A stretch of DNA of 64,000 bases, from positions 852,217 to 916,216 of the forward strand of contig NW_027506909.1 of assembly GCF_052324685.1 (NCBI RefSeq). Reading direction: 5' to 3'. The notes under the pieces were generated by a model. The model did no database searches and was not told the origin of the DNA. It saw only the letters and a list, made by a program, of their open reading frames with translations. Of this stretch, positions 32,588 through 43,683 are shown one piece after another. Made by a program: the position numbers and the translations under genes. Each line of letters begins with the position of its first letter. Within the stretch, counting starts at the first letter, position 1. The stretch comes from Brachyhypopomus gauderio. Lineage: Eukaryota; Chordata; Actinopteri; Gymnotiformes; Hypopomidae.

Positions 32588-32814
32588 CAGAATCAGAATC
32601 AGTTTTATTGTCATATGTCGTACAGGTACAAGCATGAAATGACATTCCCCGGGGACCAGTGTTAAAGCACTGGGAGCCCTGAGTCAGAGAAGCCGCAATA
32701 GCACTATTCGCACGCAGCCCTACACTCTTCAGGGTGGGGGGAGAAACATAGAGAGATAACATTAGGAGGAGACAAAAAAATATGACCACAGATTATTCTC
32801 ACAACAATTGTCAT
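32588..32814. mobile_element. Short unclassified insertion in the RTE copy
   Basis: Interrupts the RT reading between SPFLFAI and the expected MDKLTDEVRQESP, which resumes at about 32813. The five bases CAATT flank it on both sides (32583-32587 and 32815-32819), fitting a target-site duplication. The interior starts with cagaatcagaatcagtttta, a phrase common in fish repeats. Family unknown. Confidence 0.6.
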
Positions 32815-33476
32815 GGACAAACTGACGGACGAGGTTAGGCAGGAGTCCCCTTAGACTATGATGTTTGCTGATGACATTGTGATTTGTAGTGAGAGTAGGG
32901 AGCAGGTGGAGGTGAGCTTGGAAAGATGGAGATATGCTTTGGAGAGCAGGGGGATTAAAGTGAGCAGGAGTAAAACAGAGTACATGTGTGTGAATGAGAG
33001 GGCAGACGGTGGACAGGTCAGATTTGGTGAAGGTTGACGAGTTTACCTACTTAGGGTCGAGGGTACAGAGTAATGGAGGAAGTGAAAGAGAGGTATAGAA
33101 GAGAGTGCAGGCAGGGTGGTGTGGACGGCATAAAGTGTCTGAGGTGATCTGTGATAGAAGGGTGTCGGCTAGTATGAAAGGAAAGATCTATAGGACAGTA
33201 GTGAGACCTGCTGTGTTGTATGGACTGGAGACAGTGGCACTGACAAAGACACAGGTGAGGGAGATGGAGATGTCTGAGATGAAGATGTTGAGATTCTCAT
33301 TTGGAGTGACGAGGAAGGATAGGATCAGAAATGAGTTTATTAGAGGATCAGCACATCAGCACATGTTTCGGAGATAAAGTTAGAGAAGCGAGATTGAGAT
33401 GGTTTGGACATGTACAGAGGAGGGAGGAGAGGTATATTGGTAGGAGGGTCTTGAGGATGGAACTTCAAATCAAATC

Positions 33477-33637
33477 AAATCAAATAAAAGTTTATTTGTA
33501 TAGCGCTTTTAACAACTCAAGTTGTCGCAAAGCAGCTTTACAGGGTTTACAAGGTTAACAATACTATGGGTCCAGAACCCTAATGAGCAAGCCAAAGGCG
33601 ACAGTGGCGAGGAAAAACTCCCTATGAAATATATAAT
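33477..33637 (-). mobile_element. L2-type 3' tail insertion
   Basis: A 161-bp fragment carrying the 3' tail of an L2-clade element or a SINE using that tail: the (AAATC)n end is at its left, followed by the conserved tail sequence with the stem ACAAC/GTTGT. The six bases AACTTC occur on both sides (33471-33476 and 33638-33643). Removing the insert restores the RTE sequence. Confidence 0.8.
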
Positions 33638-33812
33638 AACTTCCAGGCAAGAGGTGGAGAGGTAGACCTAAGAGGAGGTTTATGGATGCAGTGGTAGAGG
33701 ATATGAGAGTGACTGGTGTGTCAGTGGAGGACGCTCAGGACAGGGCCAGATGGAGGAGTTTGATCCGCTGTGGTGACCCCTAAACGGGAATTGCTGAAAG
33801 AAGAAGAAGAAT

Positions 33813-36800
33813 GGTATTTAGGCCAACACCATCATAGTGTCAGGCAAGCAACTCTACAATTCATAATTCAGTTCTATAAAGGAAAACAGTCCTATCATGA
33901 GACACCAGACCAAAGTTGAAAACTGCTTCTGTGAATGGACTCATCTTACTTATCTTTCATATCAGACTCACACCCTCCCAGTCATCCCAGTGAAACCGTG
34001 CCATGCCCAGGGTAGAGACCACATTCTGATTTAAACTGCTGTCTTCCTGCAAGACACAACACACATACACACATACAGCCCAAAAGAAAGCTACATGAGG
34101 TACATGCTAATTCAGATCTAATTTAAATTCAAATCACACTCTATAACTAAGTATAGCAAAACTTGTCCTTGTTAAATATTTCATCGCATCTATTCTGCTA
34201 AGATACTCCAGCTTCAGTTTGTGTAACAGACTGCTTTGTGGTAATGAGAATCATGGAGTCAAGATTCAGTGGATTTGTCCAAAAAAGGGTAAATTTAGGC
34301 CTTTTATAATGACAGGGAGAGAACAAAAAACATTGTTAGGTGTCTAACATTAATATAATTAATATAATAATAATATAATTAATATACAGAATAGGTCAAT
34401 CAGTCCACCAAAAAAATTTCATTTGTCCCCCAGTGTCCATTTAATCAGCATGGAAGTGTTTACATTAATGACATTAACCACACATGCTAATACCAAAACA
34501 ATAAGTTAACCCACCTCATGGATTTCTAAATAGCTGAAAGGTCTTATTAATACCAAATTACCAAATACCAAAAGCAGTTGGTAAAAAAGAAAGTCCTTTG
34601 CCTTTACTTCTGGACATCTTGGATAATGGACCAAATGTAGACATTCAAAGGCACTGGACAAACTAGAAGAGTTCCTAAAACATCATAGTAAATATAATAA
34701 ATAAATCTTAGTGTTTAGCTTAGTTTCTGTATAGTTTAACATTTTGTTTGAACACAAACAAAAGGCCAAAGGCACATACATATAAGGTCCATTATGGCTG
34801 TATGTTTGTAAGTATGTTTGAGAAGGGGAGCTAAGGGAGTGTGTCATGTCTTGACACACCAAAGATTTAACAAATTCTGCACCGCCAAAAGCACTACAAA
34901 GAAAAGCAGTGATTGACATCTAATTATGGTTAAATATAATCCATTATGACAGCGTTATGTTACAGAGCCATTGATGTTGGTGTATATTTCTAGACAAGAG
35001 CATGACTTGCATGTAATATAACACTGAACTTAAAATCACACTCCATAAGTAAGTATAGCAAAATTTGTCCATTTTAATATTTTATGGTATTGATATTGTG
35101 AGACCAATCCACATTATGCTGTGATTAGCCCATGGCATTCAACAAGCAGACTCCAGCACAACCGAGGATGAATTATTCAAAAAACCTTTTGCATGAACCA
35201 TAGCAGATCTACTCTTATCTACAATCCCAGCTGGCATCAAAGCTGCTACAAGGGCCTGGAGATGTAACCAGGTGACATCTCTTAGATGTTTTTAAAAGTT
35301 GTCTCTTGCCTCTGAGCTATTTTCTTACATTTTATTATTTTGAAATTCTGTCCATAGTCTCATGTCCTGTAATACTAATATCCCAAGGTAGAAAATGCAA
35401 AAATAAAACATTTTATGAAGCAGTCTGAGCACCTCATTATGGTAATGTTTAGGAGCACTGAACCGTCACAGAGTGTAATTTTATATTTAATGAACAAATA
35501 CTGCACGTGATCTTTCATCATCTTGAATATAATTTTATACTGCTGCCATTGTGTAAATGCTGCTTCTTACCATATATCCATACACTTTTCTTTTAATGTA
35601 GTTCTTATCATTTGTATATGGAGACTATGACATTACTTACTAATGCATTCCCACTCTCTTCAGTACAGTAGACTAGACTTTTATCTCACGAAATATTGGC
35701 TAGCAATTTTTTTCCTGGGTCGTGTAGCATAATAAGAATGAACCAAACATGGTATTTTCTTTGAAATCACCACATGTCGTCTGTAGGGTAATTTAATATA
35801 TTTAGTAATACTGTGTTCTGTTTAAACACCAATCATACAGAATGAACTCACCCTAGGCAGTAGTTATTTGAAATGAGAATATTCAAATTCCAATGTATCG
35901 AGTTCTATTGAGGTGTTCAATAACATTATCAAATTTGACAACCAAATCTTACATTGCGCAGCTTTAATCTGCAAGTTTGTTCAGAACGGTGTATCAGTTA
36001 AATTGTGCACCATGTGTAGTAATAGTCAGCTCAGTAGGTGGCGCTGCATGACATACAATTTTCAAATAATGTACAGTCTAATTATGTCCTCTAGATGGCA
36101 GATTGCTGCACAGCATTTAGTTTGCTAGATTTTACCTGAGCGCTTTGGAAGTTCAGAATTTCATTTTTCAGCTTTTATAAAAATATATATTTTTTGAGAA
36201 TTCATTTAATTTTCTTAGCCTGGACCTGATTAAACTGCACGATACTGACCGAGTATTCTTCTGCTCTAACACATATCTTTTACATTTATTAGCACACATC
36301 AAATGCTTTAAAACCTTCAGTGATACGTTCAGATGCATTTACTTTGTTTTTGAACATAGACAAAATGTAAGAAAAAGAAATATGGATAGAAATTGTAAAC
36401 AAGTACTTAAAAACAGGTCTTGTGATTTTATTAAAAACAATCATATAAAACGAATATATTCGTGCAATATTTATCATAATATAAGACTTATGAACTAACA
36501 TCATATCAGTGCTTTTAGGCTTATGCATTAAAGCATACTAATGGCTCCTTTGTTCAAAGGAAAATGTCTTTCATTCAAATCTTCAGTTGAACATACATGT
36601 GCCCCATGTACCTGTTAAACAGATTTTTTTCTGCATAACAAAATAAGGCGTTTCGCTGCTTATATAGTAGCTAAAGTCCTTTTGTGGACAAAATGAAACC
36701 CTTTCAGGGTAATATTACTTAGAAAATTGTCTTTACAAAAGACTTTTCAAATGCAGTTAAACAGACAAACAAAAAAGATCGCTTCATACGTCCAGAGCCA

Positions 36801-36845
36801 GAATAGACAAACAGCGGCAGTGTCCGGTCAGTGTTGGTCACTGCG
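33813..36845. other. Gene-poor AT-rich interval
   Basis: Apart from one candidate exon at 33972-34046, nothing coding or repetitive was recognised. The stretch at 35100-35290 is less AT-rich but has no open reading frame of note. Confidence 0.4.
33972..34046 (-). other. Orphan candidate exon (75 nt)
   Basis: On the minus strand, a TCTTGCAG acceptor, 25 open codons (EDSSLNQNVVSTLGMARFHW then DDWEG) and a GTGAGT donor. The length is a multiple of three, phase 0 at both ends. If the donor is not used the frame stops five codons later. I do not recognise the peptide and found no partner exons. Confidence 0.3.
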
Positions 36846-37268
36846 TCAGTGTTGAACACACAGTGCAACTAGATCTTCATCTGGGGCTGGGAAGAGGCGC
36901 AGCGTTTCTCGCGAGAACTTGGAGTAGCCGTCGTGGAAAATCGGCGTTTTCTTCAAGGTGAAGAGTGAGACTGTCTTCTCCCACAGGTCTGTGTAAGAGA
37001 CGCCGTTGTGCAGTTGGGCCTCCAGTGCAGCCGCGAGACGCTCCACGCCGTCTGTGCACTTCCTCTCCAGACTCACGAGCTTGCATCTGACCAACCAGAG
37101 CGAACAGACATTTGAACTCTGCTACCTCACGGACAACATATTGCAAGAAGTGTTATGTATGTTTCATGTTAGTACAAAGTTTTGCATTCTACTATAACCA
37201 ATCAAAACACAAGAAAGTAATAGCGTGCTGAAAAGCATTCAAATATACCTTCTCTGCAGATCTCTCAT
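36846..37268 (-). CDS. Unrecognised two-exon gene, 86-aa protein
   Basis: Exon 1 37268-37249 (ATG AGA GAT CTG CAG AGA AG, then donor GTATAT); exon 2 37086-36846 after a GGTTGGTCAG acceptor, ending in TGA. The phase-2 junction gives MRDLQRRCKLVSLERKCTDG, then VERLAAALEAQLHNGVSYTD, then LWEKTVSLFTLKKTPIFHDG and YSKFSRETLRLFPAPDEDLV plus ALCVQH. There is no signal peptide or membrane segment. The first half looks helical and amphipathic, with two Cys near the start. A TATA box and inverted CCAAT precede it at the expected distance, and an AATAAA lies at about 36427-36432 (minus). It sits between icmt and the her cluster. I cannot name the family. The gene model rests on promoter, splice sites and coherent frame. 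Confidence 0.6.
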
Positions 37269-37339
37269 GGTGGATTGCTGGCAGCTTAGCTGTGTTCAAG
37301 AGTGGACAGTGTGGTGAAAGATGATGCGTCTGCCTTGAA

Positions 37340-37405
37340 GCCAGCATTTATACAGAAAGTGTCTGCATTTAATGAAATGCAAGTTCTCATACCCTTTAAC
37401 CAATC
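37340..37405 (-). promoter_or_regulatory. TATA-type promoter of the 86-aa gene
   Basis: On the minus strand, TATAAATG at 37352-37345, about 77 nt upstream of the ATG, and an inverted CCAAT box (plus-strand CCAAT 37400-37404) about 50 nt further upstream. The spacing fits a short 5' UTR of about 45-50 nt. Confidence 0.55.
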
Positions 37406-37720
37406 ATAGAGCTGCACTAAGACAACGGCATGGCAGTGAATTGTTGGAATAATTGGTGCACAATAGCTCATGGCTAAATAAGCAGGTGGGAGGGAGCCCT
37501 TTTCATAACCCCAGTCAATCATGCCATAAAGTCATTGTTGAGAAAGCAGCTTTCAGCATTGTGAATCAACATAGAGCTCATTCATGTTGTCTTCTGCCAG
37601 TGAGTTTCTGTGGGAACGCGTAAACACCGCTCCACGAGCGTACAACGAGTTATAAAATACAACGGCAGGAAATCTAACGAACAAAAAAACATATTTAAGT
37701 TTCTTTTTTTGTAACTTAAG

Positions 37721-37811
37721 TTTTTATTGGTTTTCACACAGTAGCAGGCTGGTAAAATCAGAATCAGAATCGGATTGTACCAGCCTGCTACTGTGAGAAA
37801 ACCAATGAAAA
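37721..37811. repeat. Near-perfect inverted repeat (hairpin)
   Basis: Arms at 37726-37754 and 37778-37806 are 29 nt each and complementary except at one position; a further T/A run extends the stem to about 34 bp. The loop is 23 nt (37755-37777). It could be a folded-back mobile-element remnant or a hairpin RNA precursor. Confidence 0.85.
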
Positions 37812-38187
37812 AGAGACATACATACAATTTAGGGTTCTTGATGAAGTTCCATATTATGGAATTACACATAACAATAACACATCTTTTATTAGAACTTAGA
37901 CTTATCACACTGCGGTGATAATAATGTGCTAATTATAATAAGCCCAGGCTGATATCAGGTGATCTAAGTCCTAAGACTACAGCCTAGACTGTGTAGCCTA
38001 TGGGTTGTAACTGAACCAGCCTATCCAGATGGTGCGCCTGACAGCCCAGGCCTGTGTGTGTTAGTGTGAGTTGTGGGCTCTGGGGGTTGACGGTAGTGGA
38101 GCTGTGAGTCGGGGCGGCGGTCACTCGGGCTTTGTGCACCAGGCCACGCTTCCTTTGTGTTCCGCCTCAATGCCGTTAATCCAGAAG
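37812..38187. other. Intergenic sequence upstream of her copy A
   Basis: No gene or repeat was recognised. GC content rises towards the CSL-site pair at 38188. Confidence 0.4.
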
Positions 38188-38220
38188 TGTGGGAAGCCTC
38201 GTTGCCCAACCGCTCCCACG
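38188..38220 (+). promoter_or_regulatory. Candidate paired CSL/Su(H) sites upstream of her copy A
   Basis: TGTGGGAA at 38188-38195, then 17 nt, then CTCCCACG at 38213-38220, the reverse complement of CGTGGGAG (one mismatch to YGTGRGAA). Head-to-head orientation with a 15-17 nt gap is the known architecture of Notch-responsive paired sites in Hes/E(spl) promoters. It lies about 0.9 kb upstream of copy A. Confidence 0.5.
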
Positions 38221-38275
38221 TTCCTACCGCTGAAACAGGAGCGTGTGAATGAGTGCTAGCCAGCAGGCCAGCCAG

Positions 38276-38276
<1 letters not shown>

Positions 38277-38320
<44 letters not shown>
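38277..38320. repeat. (GT)n microsatellite
   Basis: Pure GT run of 44 bp between the candidate paired CSL sites and her copy A. Confidence 0.95.
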
Positions 38321-38324
<4 letters not shown>

Positions 38325-38827
38325 TGTGCGCATGGCCAAAGGGCTTCATAAATGACCATAGTGAGTGTGCAGAAAGGAAAAAAAGTGTGTATCTCTGACC
38401 TTTGAAAGTTAAAAGGAGAAAATATCACTTCCATTCAACAGCTATGTGCTCACTTCTTAAGCCAGATGACTGTGATAGTAAATTATGAAATAGTGTAAAC
38501 AAAACCATAAATAAATTCAATAAAATAAACAATAAATTTTATATACAATAATATATATTATTATAATTTATATAACATATAAAATATGTATTTTTATATA
38601 TAATTAAGATATAAACAGATATTACTTGAAATAATGTACACACACACACACACACAAAAAAAAAACATTTTTGGGTATATCTGTAGATTTTGACTCTTTG
38701 CCTGTTATTGCTAATAAAACAAAATTACAGGTGCCCTAAGACTTTTGGACAGTACTGTATATAATTCATTTAAATCACAGCAAATTGATCTGCAAACAGC
38801 CACTCAAGTCTCTTAAAGGTCACTGTT

Positions 38828-39058
38828 TTCCCACATTGACAGGACATCATGTGATTTGCTCCCAACTCTTTTAAGACTCTCCCCACCTGCTCCCTGGAGA
38901 CGGCCCCATTGTTTCCTGGGTAATGCACACTTCATCGGGCATGTGGCAGCTCACTGTTCTTTAGTGTCATCCACACTCAGCCATTGGCTGCAGACTGTGA
39001 GAACCTCCAGCAAACCCAAGACTCACACATTCATATGGAGATTGGGGAGTATAAATAG
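38828..39058 (+). promoter_or_regulatory. Proximal promoter of her copy A with CSL sites and TATA box
   Basis: CSL/RBPJ consensus sites are TTCCCACA (38828-38835, reverse orientation) and TGTGAGAA (38996-39003). TATAAATAG is at 39050-39058, 51 nt before the ATG. The segment from about 38878 onward is nearly identical to the promoters of copies B-D, but the 38828 site lies outside the shared part. Confidence 0.65.
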
Positions 39059-39108
39059 AGGAGGGAGAGAGAGAGAGAGAGCTCAGCACTGACAGAAGAC
39101 ACACAGCC

Positions 39109-39718
39109 ATGACTCCTACAATCACGGCAGCTAGGATCTACTCCAAAGAACATCTTCCACTTACAAACAAGGTAAATATTAAATGATTCCTATGCATTTT
39201 GATTTCATGGTTTATTAGTACTTAAACACCAAAACACAAACAATTAATGTTAATTAATCATATATTTCTTATCACTCTAGCTGAGAAAGCCATTGGTGGA
39301 GAAGATGCGCAGAGAACGTATGAACAGCAGCATTGAGAAGCTCAAGTCTCTCCTGGGTCCAGAATTCCTAAAGCAACAGCCTGATTCCAGACAGGAGAAG
39401 GCCGACATCCTGGAGATGACGGTTCAGTTCCTGAGACAGCAGCATCACTCTCACACGGACTCTCCCTGCTCCACTGCAGCTAATGAAGGCCACAGCAGGT
39501 GTGTGCAGGAGGCCGTCAACTTCCTGTCTCAGTGTCAAGTGCAGACTGAGTCCCAGAGAAGACTGCTGAGCCACTTCGTCAGCATGCAACCTTCCATGGA
39601 GAAGAGCAGAAAGGTCCTGGCCCAGTTCAGCTCTCCAGCCTGTCAGATCAGCAGCAAAGAGGTGACTCCAGCCTGCAGTGAACTCTGGAGACCCTGGGAG
39701 AACCACGTGGACACTTAA
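39109..39718 (+). CDS. Hes5/Her4-like bHLH-Orange-WRPW repressor, copy A
   Basis: Hairy/E(spl)-family transcription factor, 166 aa, expected to be induced by Notch and to repress proneural genes. Exon 1 39109-39171 (MTPTITAARIYSKEHLPLTN plus K; MTPTIT is also the start of zebrafish Her4 as I recall it). Exon 2 39281-39718 follows a TCACTCTAG acceptor in phase 0. The basic region KPLVEKMRRERMNSSIEK is intact with the family proline; the HLH runs to EKADILEMTVQFLRQQ. An Orange-type segment follows (CVQEAVNFLSQCQVQTESQR). The Groucho-binding WRPW is present but followed by ENHVDT. There is no intron within the bHLH, whereas Hes5-type genes commonly have one. It is the only copy here with a normal basic domain. 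Confidence 0.9.
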
Positions 39719-41942
39719 GATTAGCAGAATTCAAAATGACAGCCTATGTTTGGTATAGACTGAAATTTTTAGTTTGTAGGAATTTATTTCCTCTTAATCT
39801 GCATTTGCAGTGAGTGTGTGCAGCTCTGAAACCACATGTACATCTCTTTAATTTAAAAGAATTTCTTTAGTTAAAGCACCTTATGGTCTTGAAAATATGG
39901 TTCAAATATTTTGAATTTCAAATAATTAATGTCTAATGTAGACTTTGTTGAGAGTAATCTCACTGTATTTTAAAAATATTTAAGTTTGGCTTCCATAGTC
40001 AGAAAGCATATTGATTTCATATTGAGATCAAGTTCAAATTATGTTGAACAAAAAATTGTAACTTGTTTTTGCATAGCATTAATGTTATGTAATGTTTGCA
40101 TGTTTACATGCGATGCTTATTACTTTTGCTAAATTAGCAAATTGCATAGAAATTGTGCTTCTCACATGTTTCACATTGAAACTTATCACTCAATTGAAGG
40201 TGATCAATATTATGATATTCTGAATACATAAATCATCAAGCTTCCTTTGATATATATGACAAATAAATGTGAACTAAATCAATCATTCTATTATTTACTT
40301 GTTCATTCTGTCCTTTCATTACATCATATCTCATTGATCTGCACTAATGGTATGCTTAAAGCTTTGACAGTTTAAAATATGGTTGTGCTTATGTCTCTGA
40401 TACTATATTGAATTGCTTATAATGAGTAAGGAATTCATTTAAAGTATAAAACATTAAAAAGCACAAATGAAACAAGAATTATATGTTTAAATGCACATGT
40501 TTAAAATAACCTAATTCATAGTTTCAGTTAATGAAACAAAAAGAACTATAGGAAATTAATTCCTACAAGCAGTTAATGTCATACTTAGAATATTTCAAAT
40601 TCTGTTACTCCATTTGGTTACAGAACTCAAAGTATTACTATGTTGATGCTTCACAGATTTGCACACAGTGCTATAAACTATTGGCCTAAGCCCAGGGGAG
40701 TCTTCAATAGGGCTGAGTTCCTATGTGGCCCAGCTGACTGAATCTTCTCTACTAGTGCCTCTTAGAACAGAAGAGAATATCAGCTTGTTGAACACAGCTT
40801 TACATAAATTAACAATCGATTTTGTATCAGTAATGAAGGGTCTACTCATCAGGGTCTACTTAAATACATTTTTGAGAATAAGAACAAATAATGGTAATTT
40901 CACATTGCATAATTGAATGAGGTTTTATTGTATGTGACTTTTAACCAGTAGCCTATATTATGTACAGTTAAACTGTTGGAAACCAAGATTAGGGTTCAAG
41001 ATTAGGGTTCACATTGCTGAGTTGGTCAACTATTAGAGAAAATATTGTTACAGAAAAAATTATAAAAACTTAATCTAAGCACATTATTGTGTGTTACTCA
41101 TTCAACCAAAACATCACTGAGGAACTTTACTTATCAGGTTATATGTTTTAGTATTCTCGGTTATATTTGTATGCTAATACAAAATAAAAGACTGAATGCA
41201 CATATAAATATTGAGTGAAAATGTTTTATTTTAGTTACATTTATTTGTGACAGTGATTTATGCAGTTATATTGTTGCATACAATACTGTATTACCTTCAT
41301 GGAAGGGAAATAAAGGTTTCAAAGGAAATTAATACCATTTGAGAAAAAAAATCTCATTGCACAGTACAAATACAATGCATGTAAATTGTAAATGCATGCA
41401 ATTTTTTCATGGGATAAAAGTTGCACTGCATTGCAGTGGCTGGACATTATAGTTATAACATCACAGGTCTAATATTACCTGCAAAAGGATAATGCCTCTT
41501 TGCTTGCAATTTCAATAAAATATTCCTTATACAACAAGAAAAACAGTAAATCAGATGCAAATGCTTGCTATGAATGCAGGCATTAAAATGTTATAAATGC
41601 AGAGTGAATGCACCCAGTATGGGTATATATTCAAAGTTACTTCTAGTCCATAAAATAGAACTATAATGTCAAGGCTATTAGTATTTTGTATTTTTCTTAT
41701 ACGACAAGAGAAACATTAAATCACATTAAAATGCTTACTATTAATGCAAGCCTTTAAAAAAAGTCCATAAAATAGAACCATATTATGATGGCTATTATTC
41801 TTTTGAGTAGTACTTAATAGTACTTAATAGTACATATTATGCACAACTCTTGTGAAATGTAAATATTATTTCAAAGCTGTGCGTGCTGTGCTTTCAATTA
41901 AAGCAAAACCTGCAATACCTTCAAATACAGATTAAAAGGAAA
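39719..41942. other. 3' flanks of her copies A and B
   Basis: AT-rich DNA between two convergent her genes. No homology between the two 3' flanks is visible; it diverges right after the codons for HVDT. No other gene was seen. Confidence 0.5.
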
Positions 41943-42609
41943 TCAATTCCTACAAAATGAACAGTTCATTCTCTTCCAAAGCCTGTTATTGTGATTTCTT
42001 AGAGTGTCCACGTGGTTCTCCCAGGGTCTCCAGAGTTCACTGCAGGCTGGAGTCTCCTCTTTGCTGCTGATCTGACAGGCTGGAGAGCTGAACTGGGCCA
42101 GGACCTTTCTGCTCTTCTCCATGGAAGGCTGCATGCTGACGAAGTGGCTCAGCAGTCTTCTCTGGGATTCAGTCTGCATTTGACACTGAGACAGGAAGTT
42201 GACGGCCTCCTGCACACACCTGCTGTGGCCTTCATTAGCTGCAGTGGAGCAGGGAGAGTCCGTGTGAGAGTGATGCTGCTGTCTCAGGAACTGAACCGTC
42301 ATCTCCAGGATGTCGGCCTTCTCCTGTCTGGAATCAGGCTGTTGCTTTAGGAATTCTGGACTCAGGAGAGACTTGAGCTTCTCAACGCTGCTGTCGATAT
42401 GTTCTTTATGCATCTTCTCCACTGCTGGGTTCTTAACTGGAAACAAATAAAGATTTGCTTGTTAATACTCATATCTAATATATGTTAAGATATTAACAGA
42501 TCATATATAATAACATATAACACATGTGCCAGTTTCGTATATTTACCTTGTTTGTAAGTGGAAGATGTTCTTTGGAGTAGATCCTAGCTGCCGTGATTGT
42601 AGGAGTCAT
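41943..42609 (-). CDS. Her4-like HLH-WRPW gene with altered basic region, copy B
   Basis: Exon 1 42609-42547 is identical to copy A. The intron is unrelated to that of A. The first acceptor (TTTCCAG, exon start 42436) would put exon 2 out of frame and stop after 24 codons. An AG five bases downstream (exon start 42431) restores the frame to the stop at 41943 (183 aa). In that frame the basic region reads NPAVEKMHKEHIDSSVEK: the arginines RR and R of copy A become HK and H. The HLH and Orange-type segments match A closely; WRPW is followed by a 25-residue extension because the stop seen in A is lost. It could be a non-DNA-binding dimerisation protein or a young pseudogene. Confidence 0.6.
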
Positions 42610-42660
42610 GGCTGTGTGTCTTCTGTCAGTGCTGTGCTCTCTCTCTCTCTCTCCCTCCTC

Positions 42661-42722
42661 TATTTATACTCCCCAATCTCCATATGAATGTGTGAGTCTT
42701 GGGTTTGCTGGAGGTTCTCACA
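42661..42722 (-). promoter_or_regulatory. Promoter of her copy B
   Basis: TATAAATA at 42668-42661 and a CSL-type site TGTGAGAA at 42722-42715 on the minus strand, in a segment nearly identical to the copy A promoter. Confidence 0.6.
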
Positions 42723-42901
42723 GTCTGCAGCCAATGGCTGAGTGTGGATGACACTAAAGAACAGTGAGCTGCCACATGCCCGATGAAGTGTGCATTACCC
42801 AGGAAACAATGGGGCCGTCTCCAGGGAGCAGGTGGAGGGGTGGGTCTGTGTGGGGGGGTGGGGCTGTGGGGGGGGGGGGGGGTTTAAATAAAAGTGTTTT
42901 A

Positions 42902-43683
42902 AATAAAATTTAAAACACTTTAAAATGTAAAGCTTTAAAAATGTAAACATTGAAATAAGCATAAATAGGAAAGAAAACAGTTTGTATAGTCAGAACCACA
43001 AAGAAAGTGAAAGAAACATTCATAGAAGCAATTACATTAATCTATAATGATACAGAAATGGAAACATAAGAAAAGGAAAAGTGTTAAAAAAAAAAAATCA
43101 TTTGACTTTATGTAGATGCCAGCGTGGCCTATCGTTGTGTGTGCAGCAGCAGGTCAGCTGGGAGCAGGACTGAGTGAGTCGTTCAGCACTGAGAGTCTTC
43201 TCTCCAGAGCTTTCCCACACTCCCCACCATTCATCCTGGGAGAGATGAATAGACGTGTGCCCCCACACACTCGCTCAGCATATGGCCAAAGAAATCAAGA
43301 CTCACGCAGAGAGTTTTACAAAAAAAAACTAAATCAGTCTTATTAAAATAAAACAGAGATTGTTTTAAACATAATAATAATAACAACAAACAAGATGTAA
43401 TCGTTAGCTTTAAAGAGTCTTTTGTACCTTTTTACAATCTGATGTATTAAGCTAAGTGTGAAATGACATCACAGGGCACACTTCAATTGTTACCTAAACT
43501 AGGAATGCCAACAGTCTTGAACTGAAAATGAGCGAGTTTATTTTTAAGTTGATCCTTTAGACACTTGACAGGAAAATTATTTGAAATAAGATGAGAAAAA
43601 TGATATTCTGTTAGTAATGTTGAGAGTCTATAAGAATATATAGGGGCAATTACATTAATCTATAATGATATCTATAATGTAAT
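42902..43683. repeat. 782-bp duplicated flank, copy B side
   Basis: Nearly identical to 53888-54669 upstream of copy D; differences seen are mainly in A-run lengths. The match ends at tctataatgtaat in both places, beyond which each side continues into a different L2 fragment. It contains the 198-bp block shared also with copy C. Confidence 0.85.
43100..43297 (-). promoter_or_regulatory. 198-bp conserved upstream block, copy B
   Basis: Shared at equal length with 50002-50199 (C) and 54087-54284 (D). It contains a CSL consensus TTCCCACA (43212-43219), an E-box CAGCTG (43155-43160) and CATATG (43279-43284). It lies about 0.5 kb upstream of the gene. Candidate Notch/proneural enhancer. One plus frame is open through it, but no splice sites or homology support coding. 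Confidence 0.5.

Larger units (their letters stand above)
31425..33812 (+). mobile_element. Decayed RTE-like non-LTR retrotransposon
   Basis: 5'-truncated, frameshifted LINE copy. Reverse-transcriptase blocks are readable in order but in several frames: KCGKAVGPDDIPVEAWKCLG, SCSNYRGIKLISHSLKIWER, EQQYGFMPAKCTTDAMFALR, CVFVDLEKA, then MMFADDIVI at about 32860-32890 (the FADD catalytic box). A C-terminal part (LYGLETVALTKTQVREME, LRWFGHVQRREERYIGRRVL) follows. It ends near 33812 in a GAA-rich tail. Premature stops and frame changes show it is dead. Two younger insertions interrupt it (32588-32814 and 33477-33637). The clade assignment is from remembered teleost elements. Confidence 0.75.

Noticed and set aside
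43116-43346. Protein MPAWPIVVCAAAGQLGAG... repeated at three loci
   Set aside because: The open frame lies within the duplicated 198-bp block, reads opposite to the her genes and has no substitution pattern to test; a regulatory block is the simpler reading.
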